Origin: JAMXLO01 sp963794185
GTDB taxonomy: Bacteria > Pseudomonadota > Alphaproteobacteria > Acetobacterales > Acetobacteraceae
Length of the DNA stretch: 64,000 bases
Assembly: GCA_963794185.1 (NCBI GenBank)
Contig: CAWCDM010000016.1
Coordinates: forward strand, 47,316 to 111,315
Direction of reading: 5' to 3'
Shown here: positions 35,965 to 45,702 of the stretch, one piece after another
Position numbering within the stretch: position 1 is the first letter of the stretch
Layout: each line of letters opens with the position of its first letter
Made by a program: the position numbers and the translations under genes
Notes under the pieces: model-generated
The model's input: only the letters and a program-made list of their open reading frames with translations
The model's database searches: none
What the model was told of the DNA's origin: nothing

Positions 35965-38712
35965 TTGATAGCGGCACACGACGCGCCCTGTGCGCGAATG
36001 ATGGCTTTTGGACTCCCGGCGTCGCTGAGTTGGGTCACGGGTCCAAAGCCGGCATCCAAGGAAGCCCAGATCGTGCAGACCGACGACGACTCCGACGCGA
36101 CCAGTACCTGGGATCTTTCGATGGCGCCTGTCGAGTTGCCGCCGGTCGCCGAACCGGTTGCGGGCGCGGACGGTAAGGACGTCGTCGGCGCACCGGTCGG
36201 CCGAGCCATCGGCAAGCAGCCCGCGCCGGCGACACGCGCCACGTCGTTGATCGGCAGCGTCGATAAAGCCGACCACGACCAGATATCGGGCTGGGCCTGG
36301 GATCCGGCCTACCCGGATGAGGCGGTCGATATCGAGATTCTCGATGACGATATCGTGGTCTTGAAGGTCTGCGCCGACGAGCTCCGGTCTGATCTGGTGC
36401 AGGCTGGCATGGGATCCGGACGCCACGGCTTCTTTCTGCGAAATCTCGCCGGTGTCTTTCCGCTGTCGCGCCATCGCGTTCGCGTACGCCGCGCCGCCGA
36501 TGGCAGGGACCTCCCCGGATCGCCGGCCTGGATCACGAGGCCAGCACTGGACGATCGCGCCACGGACTTTATGCAACAGGTGGTATTGTCTGCTGTCCGG
36601 ACGGCCACGACGCAGGACAACCTGGAGGAGCCGCTCAGCCATCTGCTTCGTCTGCTCAACGATCTCATCAATGCCCGGGCCGAAATCGCACAAACGCAGA
36701 GTGACCTGCGGTCGATCGCGCCGGCCGAAACCGCGGGCGGCCTGCAACTGACCGGCCAGACGCAGGAACTCGTCCGCCACCTGCAATACGCTCATGCGCC
36801 GCTCTATTTCGAACCTTCGGACGAACCCGAAGTCTCCGTTATCATCCCGGTCCACAACAAGTTTGCCTACACCTACGAGTGCCTCAAGTCGATCCAGCAG
36901 GCACTGCCCGAACGGCCATTCGAAATCATTGTCGTGGACGACTGCTCGGACGATGAGACCGTGCTCTGCGCCCTGGTGTTCGCCGGTGCCGTTCGCATTG
37001 TGCGCAATGCAAGGAATTTCGGTTTTGTCCGCTCATGCAATGCCGGCGCCGCCCAGGCAACGGGCAAGTACCTGTTCTTCCTCAACAATGATACGCTGGT
37101 GAAGGAAGGCTGGCTCGACGAACTCGTGGAGACATTCGAGCAGGTGCCGAACGTCGGCATCGCCGGGTCTAGATTGCTGTTCGAAAACGGCAAGCTGCAG
37201 GAGGCCGGCGGCATCATCTGGCGGCTCGGCGACGGTTGGAACTGGGGACGCGAGCGCGATCCCACCGAGCCGGCATTCTGCTTCCTGCGCGACGCCGACT
37301 GGGTCTCCGGCGCCGCGCTGATGATCGAGCGCGCGATGTTCCGTGAACTCGGCGGCTTCGACGAGCTCTACGCGCCGGGCTATTATGAGGATACCGATCT
37401 TGCCTTCCGCGTTCGCGCGCGGGGCAAGCGCGTGGTGGTGCAGCCTGCCTCCGAGATCGTCCACCTCGAGGGCATCAGCTCCGGGACCGACACGTCGGGA
37501 CCAGGCATGAAGCGCTTTCAGGTGATCAACCACGCCAAATTCTATCGGCGCTGGAAAGACACGCTGATCACGCATCGCTTCAATGGCCAGCAACCCGAGC
37601 TGGAGGCGGAACGACTGGTGCGTCGACGTGCCTACTTCATCGACGATACGGTGCCCACGCCCGATCAGGATGCCGGGTCCAACGCGGCGATCGAACATAT
37701 GCGCGCACTGATCGAGCTCGGCTACAAGGTGACGTTCCTGCCCGCCGACAACATGGCGAAGATCGACCCCTACACCGGTCGGTTGCAGAAGGTCGGGATC
37801 GAATGCCTGTACCACCCGTACTTCTGGTCGGTGGAGGAGGTGTTCCGCAAGGCCGCGAACAAGCCGGACCTCGTCTATCTGCATCGCTACTCCAACGCGA
37901 GCAAATACGCGACGATGGTGCGGCGCTATTTCCCCGATTGCCGGATCGTCTACAGCGTGGCGGACCTGCACTTCCTGCGCATGGAGCGGCAGGCAGAGAT
38001 CGAGCCAGGCACGCTGAGCGCGGCCCACCTGGCGGTGGAACGCCACAGCGAGATGTCGGCGATGCAGAACGTGGACTGCGTCATCGTCCACTCGCCGGTC
38101 GAGGCGATGCTGCTGCGCGATACCGATGCGTCGCTGAACGTGAAGGTGGTGCCGTGGACGGTGCGGCCTCGGCCCGCAATGAAGCCGTTCGCAGAGCGGT
38201 CTGGCACGGCATACGTAGGCGGGTTCGGCCATCCGCCGAATGCGGATGCGTTGCGCTATCTGATCAGCGACATCCTGCCGCTGCTGCGCGAGCAGGCCCC
38301 CGACTGCATGACCTACATCGTCGGCAGCAAGATGCCGGATGAGATCATGAACCTGCAGGTGCCGGGCCTGACGCCGCTGGGGTTCGTGTCGGTGCTGGCC
38401 GACATCCTGCACAAGCTGCGCTGCACGGTGGCGCCGCTGCGCTACGGTGCGGGGATCAAGGGGAAGGTGCTGGAGAGTTTCGCGCACGGATTGCCGTGCG
38501 TGATGAGCGAGGTGGCGGCGGAAGGACTGGAACTGCCGGAGGATCTGACCTGGCTCGTGGCGCGCACGCCTGCCGAGTTTGCCGAGAAACTGGCGCGGGT
38601 ACATAAGGACGAGGCGTTCAACCGGAGCCTGTCCGAAGCCGGGCTGGCATATATCGTGCGACGGCATAGTGCCGGCGTGGTGAAAGAGGCGCTGGCCGCC
38701 GCAATAGGGTAG
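35965..38712 (+). CDS. Glycosyltransferase fusion: N-terminal domain + GT2 + GT4
   Basis: About 915 residues. Residues 95-190 form a small domain with 'DHDQISGWAWDPAYPDEAVD' and 'RHGFFLRNLAGVFPLSRHRV', seen in front of glycosyltransferases of acetic-acid-bacteria relatives. Residues 290-510 are GT2: 'EVSVIIPVHNKFAYTYECL', 'IVVDDCSDDETVL', 'YLFFLNNDTLVKEGWLDELV', and the base 'YYEDTDLAFRVRARGKR'. Residues 530-910 are GT4-like with 'TAYVGGFGHPPNADALRYL' and 'APLRYGAGIKGKVLESFAHGLPCV'. It should add two sugars to a surface polysaccharide. ATG 35965 is the first in frame; 35998 or 36001 could also start it. Intact frame, notably long. Confidence 0.9.
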   Translation: MIAAHDAPCARMMAFGLPASLSWVTGPKPASKEAQIVQTDDDSDATSTWDLSMAPVELPPVAEPVAGADGKDVVGAPVGRAIGKQPAPATRATSLIGSVDKADHDQISGWAWDPAYPDEAVDIEILDDDIVVLKVCADELRSDLVQAGMGSGRHGFFLRNLAGVFPLSRHRVRVRRAADGRDLPGSPAWITRPALDDRATDFMQQVVLSAVRTATTQDNLEEPLSHLLRLLNDLINARAEIAQTQSDLRSIAPAETAGGLQLTGQTQELVRHLQYAHAPLYFEPSDEPEVSVIIPVHNKFAYTYECLKSIQQALPERPFEIIVVDDCSDDETVLCALVFAGAVRIVRNARNFGFVRSCNAGAAQATGKYLFFLNNDTLVKEGWLDELVETFEQVPNVGIAGSRLLFENGKLQEAGGIIWRLGDGWNWGRERDPTEPAFCFLRDADWVSGAALMIERAMFRELGGFDELYAPGYYEDTDLAFRVRARGKRVVVQPASEIVHLEGISSGTDTSGPGMKRFQVINHAKFYRRWKDTLITHRFNGQQPELEAERLVRRRAYFIDDTVPTPDQDAGSNAAIEHMRALIELGYKVTFLPADNMAKIDPYTGRLQKVGIECLYHPYFWSVEEVFRKAANKPDLVYLHRYSNASKYATMVRRYFPDCRIVYSVADLHFLRMERQAEIEPGTLSAAHLAVERHSEMSAMQNVDCVIVHSPVEAMLLRDTDASLNVKVVPWTVRPRPAMKPFAERSGTAYVGGFGHPPNADALRYLISDILPLLREQAPDCMTYIVGSKMPDEIMNLQVPGLTPLGFVSVLADILHKLRCTVAPLRYGAGIKGKVLESFAHGLPCVMSEVAAEGLELPEDLTWLVARTPAEFAEKLARVHKDEAFNRSLSEAGLAYIVRRHSAGVVKEALAAAIG

Positions 38713-38755
38713 GCGAAGGGACGCCAAAGTCGTCCGGCATCGTGCGCCGCAAATG

Positions 38756-39220
38756 TCATCCGTGTCGAACGCGCTTGTCCGGCTGGCGTGGAACAACGAG
38801 CTTGGGCGTGAAGCTCTGCACCATCTCGCCGTCCTGGTTCAGCGTCACGCAACGGACGGTCACCGTCCCCCGATCGGGCTTGGACTGGGACGGCGTGATC
38901 GCCAGGATCTCGCACTCGACCCGTAGCGTGTCTCCGGGCCGGACCGGCCTTGTCCAGAGCAATTCTCCGCCGGTGCCGATGATGCCGCCGGCGATCGGCA
39001 GGCCGCCGGCAACGATCAGCCGCATCGTGGTCGCGGCGGTGTGCCATCCGCTCGCCACCAGTCCGCCGAACAGCGTGTCCCGTGCGGCTTCGGTGTCGAG
39101 GTGGAACGGCTGCGGGTCGAATTCAGCCGCGAAGCGCTGCATCTCCGGCGCGTCCAACGTGTGCGTCGCGCTGGTGAATCGTTGCCCGACGGTGAGGTCA
39201 TCCAGATAGAGCCTGTCCAT
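38756..39220 (-). CDS. MaoC family dehydratase
   Basis: 154-residue single-hotdog (R)-hydratase-like protein: 'LTVGQRFTSATHTLDAPEMQRFAAEFDPQPFHLD' carries the MaoC active-site Asp/His pair (FDPQPFH), 'FGGLVASGWHTAATTMRLIV' is the substrate loop. It is divergent from the FAD-linked oxidase with 59 bases between starts and convergent with the glycosyltransferase. Likely acts on 2-enoyl-CoA thioesters; the pathway is not evident. Confidence 0.92.
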   Translation of the reverse strand: MDRLYLDDLTVGQRFTSATHTLDAPEMQRFAAEFDPQPFHLDTEAARDTLFGGLVASGWHTAATTMRLIVAGGLPIAGGIIGTGGELLWTRPVRPGDTLRVECEILAITPSQSKPDRGTVTVRCVTLNQDGEMVQSFTPKLVVPRQPDKRVRHG

Positions 39221-39279
39221 CGCTCCAGCATAGCGGTGGCGGCGGCGCCGGACTACGCTGTCGCCCGGAGGACAGACCC

Positions 39280-40714
39280 ATGCCCGGCACGGCGCTTCCG
39301 CCGCACCGCGATCTGCTCAATGCCATCCGCGCGGTGGTCGGCGAACGTGGCCTGCTGACCAATCCCGCGGATACGATCGGCTATACCGAGGATTGGCGGC
39401 ATCTCTATCGCGGCAGCACCCCGGCGGTGATTCGCCCCGCCAACACCGAGGAGCTGGCGGCCGTGGTCCGCCTCTGCGCCGCGGCACATGCGCCGATCGT
39501 GCCGCAGGGCGGCAACACGTCCATGGTCGGCGGCGCGACGCCGTCGGACGACGGCAGCGAATTCGTGCTGAGCCTGTCCCGCATGACCCGGATCCGCGAT
39601 ATCGACCCGGTCGACATGACACTGACCATCGAAGCCGGTGTCACGCTTAAGGCGGCACAGAATTGCGCAGCCGATTCAGGGTGCCTGCTGCCATTGTCGA
39701 TCTCGTCGGAGGGCACCGCGCAGATCGGCGGTGTTCTCGCCGCCAATGCCGGTGGCAACAACACCCTGCGCTACGGCAATGCGCGCGATCTCGTGCTCGG
39801 ACTGGAGGTGGTGCTGGCGGATGGCTCGGTGTGGAACGGCCTGCGCCGGCTGCGCAAGGACAACACCGGCTATTGCCTGCGTCAGCTCTTCGTCGGCTCG
39901 GAGGGCACGCTCGGGATCATCACCGCCGCCGTGTTGAAGCTGGTGCCACGGCCGCGCGAGACCTGCGTGGCGTTCTGCGCCGTAGGCTCTCCCGACGCGG
40001 CGCTCGAGCTGTTCAGCCGGTTCCAGGCGCACGACCAGGCGGCCGTGCAGGCATTCGAATACATGTCCGGCGAGGGTGTCGCGTTCGTGCTGCGGCACGT
40101 CCCGGGTGCCGCGCTGCCGCTCGCCCGGCCGGCGCGGCATTACGTGCTGGTGGAGCTTGCCACGCCGCGCCCCGAGGCCGGTCTGCGCGCGTCGATGGAA
40201 GCCGTGCTGGTGCAGGCGCTGGCCGAGGACGTGGTGCTGGATGCGGCGATCGCGGAAAGCGACGCGCAGAGCATGGCGAATCTGGCGGTTGCGCGAGGAA
40301 CACTCCGAGGCGCAGAAGCGCGAGGGCGCCAGCGTGAAGAACGACGTTTCGGTGCCCGTGTCGAAAGTGCCGGAATTCATCCGCCGCGCCACCGCCGCGT
40401 GCGAGGCGCTGATCCCGGGCATCCGCGCCGTTCCGTTCGGCCACATGGGCGACGGCAATATCCACTTCAATCTGGAGCAGCCCGTCGGCGCCGATCCTAC
40501 GTGGTTCCTCGCGCAGGATCACGCGATCATGGATGCGGTGAACGAGGTGGTGCGTGCGCTCGACGGCAGCTTCTCGGCGGAGCACGGCATCGGCAGGCTG
40601 AAGCCATACATGATGCCGGACTGGCGCGGCGGCCCCGAGTTGGAGGCGATGCGGCGGATCAAGGCCGCGCTCGACCCGCTGGGGATCATGAATCCGGGCA
40701 AGGTGCTGCCGTAG
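39280..40714 (+). CDS. FAD-binding oxidase (D-2-hydroxyacid dehydrogenase type), frameshifted
   Basis: VAO-type flavoenzyme of about 478 residues. 'PQGGNTSMVGGATPSDDGSE' and 'IGGVLAANAGGNNTLRYGN' bind FAD; 'FVGSEGTLGIITAAVLKL' follows; 'FGHMGDGNIHFNLEQPVG' and 'SAEHGIGRLKPYMM' are the C-terminal cap motifs of D-lactate/2-hydroxyglutarate/glycolate oxidases. The frame changes at about 40283: after DAQSMAN the sequence continues one base later as WRLREEHSEAQKREG, so one extra base (or two missing) is present. Everything downstream is intact, so I regard the gene as functional with a sequence error. Confidence 0.88.
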
Positions 40715-40715
40715 C

Positions 40716-41282
40716 TCAGTCGTCCGTGTCGGGCGGTGGAAGTTCCACGCCCTGGTAGAATTCCTCAAGCGGTATGCCGATGCCGAGTTCCGGCATCTCC
40801 AGCGTGGCCACGCCCAGAAAGACCGTCCCGACCCAGTTGTCCGCCACCCGCGCAAAGACAGTGGCGCCGATCCTTGTCTGCTCCAGCATGATGTAGCGCT
40901 GGATGGACGGCGTGGCGCGATATTCCTGGTTCTTCACCATGCGGTCGACCACAGCCGTGCTGGGCGAGAGTACCTCGAAGACCACGACAGGTTCCGGGAC
41001 CATGTCCGAACGTCCGTCGACAGGCGAGCAGGTCACGACGGCATCCGGGTAACGAACGCTGTCGGCCGCGCGGACCTTGACGTCACCACGATAGGCGCGG
41101 CATGGAGGGCGCAGGCGCCGCTCAAGCGCTGTCACGATGTTGGTCGCGATCGCCGAATGATTCAGCGAGCCACCCGTCATCGCGACGATCCGAACGCCGT
41201 CGAACTCGTAGCGCAGGTCCTGACGGCGTTCCCAGGCCAGGAATTCCTCGAGGCTCAACGGCTTTGCCAGCGGTGCGATCAT
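40716..41282 (-). CDS. Uma2 family (DUF820) endonuclease-like protein
   Basis: 188 residues; PD-(D/E)XK nuclease fold. Readable active-site elements: Glu in 'LRYEFDGVRIVAMTGGSLNH', Asp in 'VRYPDAVVTCSPVDG', and the Glu of 'VVVFEVLSPSTAVVDRM'. Start at 41282 (MIAPLAKPLSLEEFLAWE), longer frame extends antisense to the PKS gene. The FAD oxidase ends one base before it (convergent), and the PKS starts 103 bases away on the other strand. The Uma2 family is very abundant in cyanobacteria and Deinococcus; its function is unresolved and it may be a mobile or toxin-like nuclease. Confidence 0.85.
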   Translation of the reverse strand: MIAPLAKPLSLEEFLAWERRQDLRYEFDGVRIVAMTGGSLNHSAIATNIVTALERRLRPPCRAYRGDVKVRAADSVRYPDAVVTCSPVDGRSDMVPEPVVVFEVLSPSTAVVDRMVKNQEYRATPSIQRYIMLEQTRIGATVFARVADNWVGTVFLGVATLEMPELGIGIPLEEFYQGVELPPPDTDD

Positions 41283-41385
41283 GGCGGCATGGTAGCAGAA
41301 ATCCGCGCCGGTCCCACATCCGGGCATCCGGGCATGCGCAGACGCCGCGTAGAGTTCGTGACCGGAATGCAGGAAAGCCGCCATC

Positions 41386-42453
41386 GTGACCCAGGCCTGG
41401 CTCAACCGGATCGGCACCGCGGTTCCGCCGCACGACATACACGCGGAATTCATCGACTTCGCCCGCTCCGCGCTGGCGGATGAGCATGCGACCGCGCTGT
41501 TCGATCGAATGGTCGGTCTGGCCGACATCCAGCATCGGTTCTCGTTCTTCGAACCGGGCCCCAAGCCGCGCGATCACTTCCTCGATACCGAGCGCTTCTA
41601 CCGGCGCGGCGACTTCCCATCCACCGGCGACCGCATGGCGCGGTTCGAGAGCGAGGCACTGACGCTCGCGCTGCAGGCGATCGCCGCACTGGACATTGCA
41701 GCGGATCGCGCCGCCATCACCCATCTGATCGTGGCAAGCTGCACCGGTTTCACCGCCCCCGGTCTCGACTTTCATATCATGAGTGCGGCCGGGCTTTCGG
41801 CCTCGATCGAACGCACCAATGTCGGATTCATGGGTTGCTTTGCCGCGGTGAACGCACTGAAGCTGGCCCGCCACATCGTTCGTTCGGAACCGTGCGCGAA
41901 GGTTCTGGTGATCAATCTGGAACTCTCCTGCCTGCACCTTCAGGAGCAGTGGGTGATCGAGAAGATGTTGAGCTTTTTGCTGTTCGGCGATGGCTGCGGT
42001 GCGTGTCTGGTCTCCGCGGAGCCCACCGGGCTGGCGCTCGATCGCTTCAGCGCGACCGTGATCCCGCGCACCGCCGATCTGATCACCTGGCATATCCGCG
42101 ATCAGGGTTTCGAGATGCATCTCTCGGGCCAGGTGCCCGGCCGCATCCGCCGCTGGCTGAAGGAGCATGGCGCCGCCCTGCTCGGCAATCGCACCGCCGA
42201 TGACATCGCATTGTGGGCCGTGCACGCCGGCGGCCGTTCAATCCTGGATGCGGTCCAGCACGGCCTTGCACTGCCCCGTGATGCGCTGCGCTTCTCGCGC
42301 GACGTGCTGCGGGATTTCGGCAACATGTCGTCTGCCACGCTCGTCTTCGTGCTCGATCGCATTCTGCGCGCGCCTGGATGTTCGGGCGAAGGGCTGGCAA
42401 TGGCGTTCGGTCCCGGCCTTACCGTGGAGACATTCGGGTTCCGCCGCTCATGA
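41386..42453 (+). CDS. Type III polyketide synthase (chalcone synthase-like)
   Basis: 355-residue ketosynthase that extends an acyl starter with malonyl-CoA without an ACP, producing alkylpyrones or alkylresorcinols in bacteria. The catalytic Cys is in 'TNVGFMGCFAAVNALKL', His in 'ALWAVHAGGRSILDAV', Asn in 'FGNMSSATLVFVLD'; the N-terminal 'FIDFARSALADEHATALFDR' and C-terminal 'AFGPGLTVETFGFR' fit the family. It overlaps the methyltransferase start by four bases (ATGA). The starter cannot be read from sequence. First of the three-gene operon at 41.4-44.3 kb. Confidence 0.95.
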   Translation: MTQAWLNRIGTAVPPHDIHAEFIDFARSALADEHATALFDRMVGLADIQHRFSFFEPGPKPRDHFLDTERFYRRGDFPSTGDRMARFESEALTLALQAIAALDIAADRAAITHLIVASCTGFTAPGLDFHIMSAAGLSASIERTNVGFMGCFAAVNALKLARHIVRSEPCAKVLVINLELSCLHLQEQWVIEKMLSFLLFGDGCGACLVSAEPTGLALDRFSATVIPRTADLITWHIRDQGFEMHLSGQVPGRIRRWLKEHGAALLGNRTADDIALWAVHAGGRSILDAVQHGLALPRDALRFSRDVLRDFGNMSSATLVFVLDRILRAPGCSGEGLAMAFGPGLTVETFGFRRS

Positions 42454-43160
42454 TCCTCGCCACGCGCAGCACCGCCGACGAGCGCATGGATACAGACTGC
42501 GTCGATTACGATGACTACCGCCACTGCCTGCGCGATCTCGCGCGCGTCAACACCGTCACGCTCACGTATCGGCCGACGCTTGCGTGGCTTGCCCGCGAGT
42601 TGGCCGGGGGAAAATCCTTCTCGCTGCTCGACGTCGCGTGCGGCCACGGCGATATTCTGCGGCGCATTCATCGCTGGGCGGGGCGGAACGGCATCGCGGC
42701 ACGGCTCGAAGGCGTGGACCTCAATCCGTGGAGCGCACGGGCGGCGCGCGAGGCAACACCGGCTTCCGCGGGGATCACCTTTCACACCGCCGACGTGTTC
42801 ACCTTCCAGCCGGAGGGCGACGGCTTCGACTACATCATCAGTTCGCAATTCACCCACCACCTGACGGACGACACGGTGGTGACGTTCATCCGCTGGATGG
42901 AGGCGCACGCCCGGCGCGGCTGGTTCATCGGCGACCTGCACCGCCACTGGTTCCCCTACTACGGCTTCGGCGTGCTCGCATGGCTGGCGCGCTGGCACAA
43001 GTTCGTGCTGAGCGACGGCCGCATCTCGATCGCACGCAGCTTTGTCCCCGACGACTGGCGCCGTTTGATTTCGGCTGCCGGGCTGACCGAAGCCGATGTT
43101 CAGATCACCTGGCATCTGCCATTCCGGCTATGCGTCGCGCGACGATGCGCGGACCGGTGA
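42450..43160 (+). CDS. SAM-dependent methyltransferase of the type III PKS operon
   Basis: 236-residue class I methyltransferase. 'SFSLLDVACGHGDILRRIHR' is SAM motif I, 'RLEGVDLNPWSARAARE' motif II with the acidic Asp, 'FDYIISSQFTHHLTDDTVV' motif IV. The ATG overlaps the PKS stop. Related methyltransferases in other bacterial type III PKS operons O-methylate the alkylpyrone or phenolic product, which is the expected role here. It overlaps the start of the FAD oxidoreductase by 16 bases. Confidence 0.93.
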   Translation: MILATRSTADERMDTDCVDYDDYRHCLRDLARVNTVTLTYRPTLAWLARELAGGKSFSLLDVACGHGDILRRIHRWAGRNGIAARLEGVDLNPWSARAAREATPASAGITFHTADVFTFQPEGDGFDYIISSQFTHHLTDDTVVTFIRWMEAHARRGWFIGDLHRHWFPYYGFGVLAWLARWHKFVLSDGRISIARSFVPDDWRRLISAAGLTEADVQITWHLPFRLCVARRCADR

Positions 43161-44276
43161 TCATCGGCGGTGGGCCAGCCGGCGCCACCGCGGCCATATT
43201 GCTTGCGCGGGCCGGGCGCGATGTCACGCTGATCGAGCGCAATGCCAGCCCTACCGACAAGGTGTGCGGCGATTTCCTCAGCGCCGAGGCGATCGAGGCG
43301 ATCGCGGCTTTGGGCGTCGATGTCCCGGCATTGGCGCCCTCGCGGATCACCACGGTCAGGCTGGTGCACGCAAACCGCGCGGCGGCGGCTCGTCTGCCAT
43401 TCGCCGCGCTCGGTCTGACGCGTCGCGCGCTGGATGAGGCATTGTTGCGGCAGGCGAAGCTGAGCGGAGCCACGATCCTGCGTGGCCATTCCGTCCGTGG
43501 CATCACGCGGAATAATGGATCCCTGTGGATCGATTGCGGTCCCCCTGGACCGGTCGCGGCCGAGACGGTGTTCCTCGCGACGGGCAAGCATGACCTGCGC
43601 GGCGCGGCGCGGACCGGGCGCGGCACTGGCCTGGTCGGCATGAAGATGTATTACGCGCTCGGCCCACGCCAGCGGACCGCGCTGCGCGGTCACGTCGAGC
43701 TGATCCTGTTCGCCGGCGGCTATGTCGGCCTGCAGCTTGTGGAATTCGATCAGGCAGTGCTGTGCGTGCTGGTAGCGGGTGCACGATTGCGCGCCGCGGA
43801 CGGACAATGGATCAAACTGCTCGATTCCCTGATGACCGAGTGCCCGCATCTCGCCGATCGGTTGGCCGACGCGCGGCCACTCCTCGAGCGGCCGCTCGCG
43901 ATCGCCGGCCTGCCCTACGGGTATAAGCACACAGCCGCACGGGCAGAACTGGCCCGGGCTGTTCCGCCTCGGCGACCAGGCGAGTGTGATCGCCTCCCTC
44001 ACCGGCGACGGCGTGGCGCTCGCGCTGGCCAGTGCAACGCTGGCCTGCCGCATCTGGCTTGGCCGGGGCAACGCAGCGGAAGGTTATCACCGCGCCTGGG
44101 CGCAGCGCGTTGCTCCGCAGATGCGCCTGTCCTCGCTCATCCATCGCGCCTGCCTTGCCCCGGCTGCACAGCCTTGGTTGTTGCGGTTGTGCCGGTCCTC
44201 GCCCCAGGTCATGCGGCTCGCTGCCTCCCGGACGCGCCTGCGAGGCGACACATTCCGCCAAGTGTTTGACGCATAG
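43145..44276 (+). CDS. FAD-dependent oxidoreductase (geranylgeranyl reductase-like), frameshifted
   Basis: About 375 residues. 'VIIGGGPAGATAAILLARAG' is the ADP-binding Rossmann motif, 'TDKVCGDFLSAEAIEAIAAL' a second FAD contact, and 'GLFRLGDQASVIASLTGDGVAL' the closing FAD motif (GD...TGDG). The frame changes at about 43951: removing one G from CTGGCCCGGG gives ELPGLFRLGDQ, so a single-base insertion explains it. Enzymes of this group oxidise or reduce polyketide or isoprenoid-like products; in type III PKS operons it is probably a tailoring monooxygenase or reductase. Third and last gene of the operon. Confidence 0.87.
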
Positions 44277-44427
44277 CCGATATGCTGGTTACCGTAGGCT
44301 CCACTTGTCGTCCCGTGTCCGGGACAGCACGGAAGCTGCCCCGTACAGCCGTTCGTCCGTAACGTGCCGCGCCGTTCGTGTCGCATCGATCGCTCGTACG
44401 CCGTACTTCGGGGAAGGTAAGCAGAAA

Positions 44428-45702
44428 ATGGCAACAACCGTTGGGAGCGCGCAATCCATACCGTGGTGGAAGGAACCCACCAAGGATCAATGGCTGGCCT
44501 GGTGGGCCGCCTGGCTGGGCTGGACCCTCGATTCGTTCGACTTCACCGTATTCCTGTTGATCATGGTGCCGATCTCCCAGGAGTTCGGCGTGCCGCTGAC
44601 CGCTGTCACGGCGGTGTTCGCCATCACCCTGTGGCTGCGCCTGGTGGGGGCGGTCGCATCCGGCTGGCTGGCCGATCGGGTCGGGCGGAAGATCCCGCTG
44701 ATGATCTCGATCCTGTGGTACTCGATCTGCAACTTCATCGCAGGATTCTCGCCGAACTTCGCCTTCCTGTTCTTCTTCCGCGCGCTGCTCGGCATCGGCA
44801 TGGGAGCGGAATGGCCAGCCGGTGCGTCGCTGGCCATGGAATCGTGGCCGCCCCGCTCGCGCGGACTGATGAGTTCGATCCTGCAGGGATCGTGGGCCCT
44901 CGGCTTCCTGGGATCAGCCGCATTCTACGGTCTGTTCTACAACTCCGTGGGCTGGCGAGGCATGCTGTGGGTCGGAATTCTGCCGGCTTTGGTCGTCCTC
45001 TGGGTCCGCAAATACGTCAAGGAGCCGGAGGTCTGGCTGGAGAATCGCCGAAAGCAGCGCGAACAGAACCGTGAGGTTCGCCTGCCGCTGGTCGCCATCT
45101 TCAAGCGCGGCAATCTTGCCAACACGCTGACCGCCTGCTGGTGGATGGCAAGCGGCTTCACCGTCTACTACTCGATCTTTGCGCTGTTCGCCACGCATCT
45201 GCAGAAGGATCTGGCGCTGTCCGCCGCGCTGGTGTCGGTGCCGCTGATGTTCTCCAACGCGGCCACCTTCGCCGCCAGCTTTATCTGGGGCTGGGTGGCC
45301 GACGTGTTCGGGCGCCGCTGGTCGATGATCATCCCCGCGGTGATCGCGCTGCTGATCACACCGACCTACCTTCTTACCAACGACTACCTCACGCTCGCGA
45401 TAGGATTCTCGGTGCAGGGCCTGTTCGGCGGGGCGATCTACGGACAGAACCCCAGTTATCTTTCCGAACGCTTCCCGACCGAGGTGCGCGCGACGGCGGT
45501 CGGCTTCTGTTACCATCAGGGAGCAATCTTCGGCGGTCTTGTCGCACCGGTCCTGACCTATTTGGCCGTCAACTACGGCATTGGATTTGGCGTTGCCATG
45601 ATGGTTGGGACGACAGTCGGTCTGATCAGCTTCATCATCGCCCTGCTTCTCGGACCGGAGACGAAGGGACATGTCTTCGAGTCGGACGTGGTCGTCACCT
45701 GA
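44428..45702 (+). CDS. MFS transporter (sialate/aromatic acid:H+ symporter-like)
   Basis: 424-residue twelve-helix permease. 'WLGWTLDSFDFTVFLLIMVP' in helix 1 carries the Asp pair of acid:H+ symporters, 'GWLADRVGRKIPLMISIL' the loop 2-3 motif, and 'GMGAEWPAGASLAMESWPPR' the helix 4-5 signature. Preceded by 150 bases from the PKS operon on the same strand, with its own RBS-like GGGAAGG ahead of ATG 44428, so it may be a separate transcript. Export of the polyketide is possible, but the fold suggests small carboxylate import. Confidence 0.9.
   Translation: MATTVGSAQSIPWWKEPTKDQWLAWWAAWLGWTLDSFDFTVFLLIMVPISQEFGVPLTAVTAVFAITLWLRLVGAVASGWLADRVGRKIPLMISILWYSICNFIAGFSPNFAFLFFFRALLGIGMGAEWPAGASLAMESWPPRSRGLMSSILQGSWALGFLGSAAFYGLFYNSVGWRGMLWVGILPALVVLWVRKYVKEPEVWLENRRKQREQNREVRLPLVAIFKRGNLANTLTACWWMASGFTVYYSIFALFATHLQKDLALSAALVSVPLMFSNAATFAASFIWGWVADVFGRRWSMIIPAVIALLITPTYLLTNDYLTLAIGFSVQGLFGGAIYGQNPSYLSERFPTEVRATAVGFCYHQGAIFGGLVAPVLTYLAVNYGIGFGVAMMVGTTVGLISFIIALLLGPETKGHVFESDVVVT

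Noticed and set aside
41386..42453. KAS III/FabH interpretation of the type III PKS
   Set aside because: The GCFAAVNAL Cys context, spacing of His and Asn, and the cotranscribed methyltransferase are those of type III PKS proteins.
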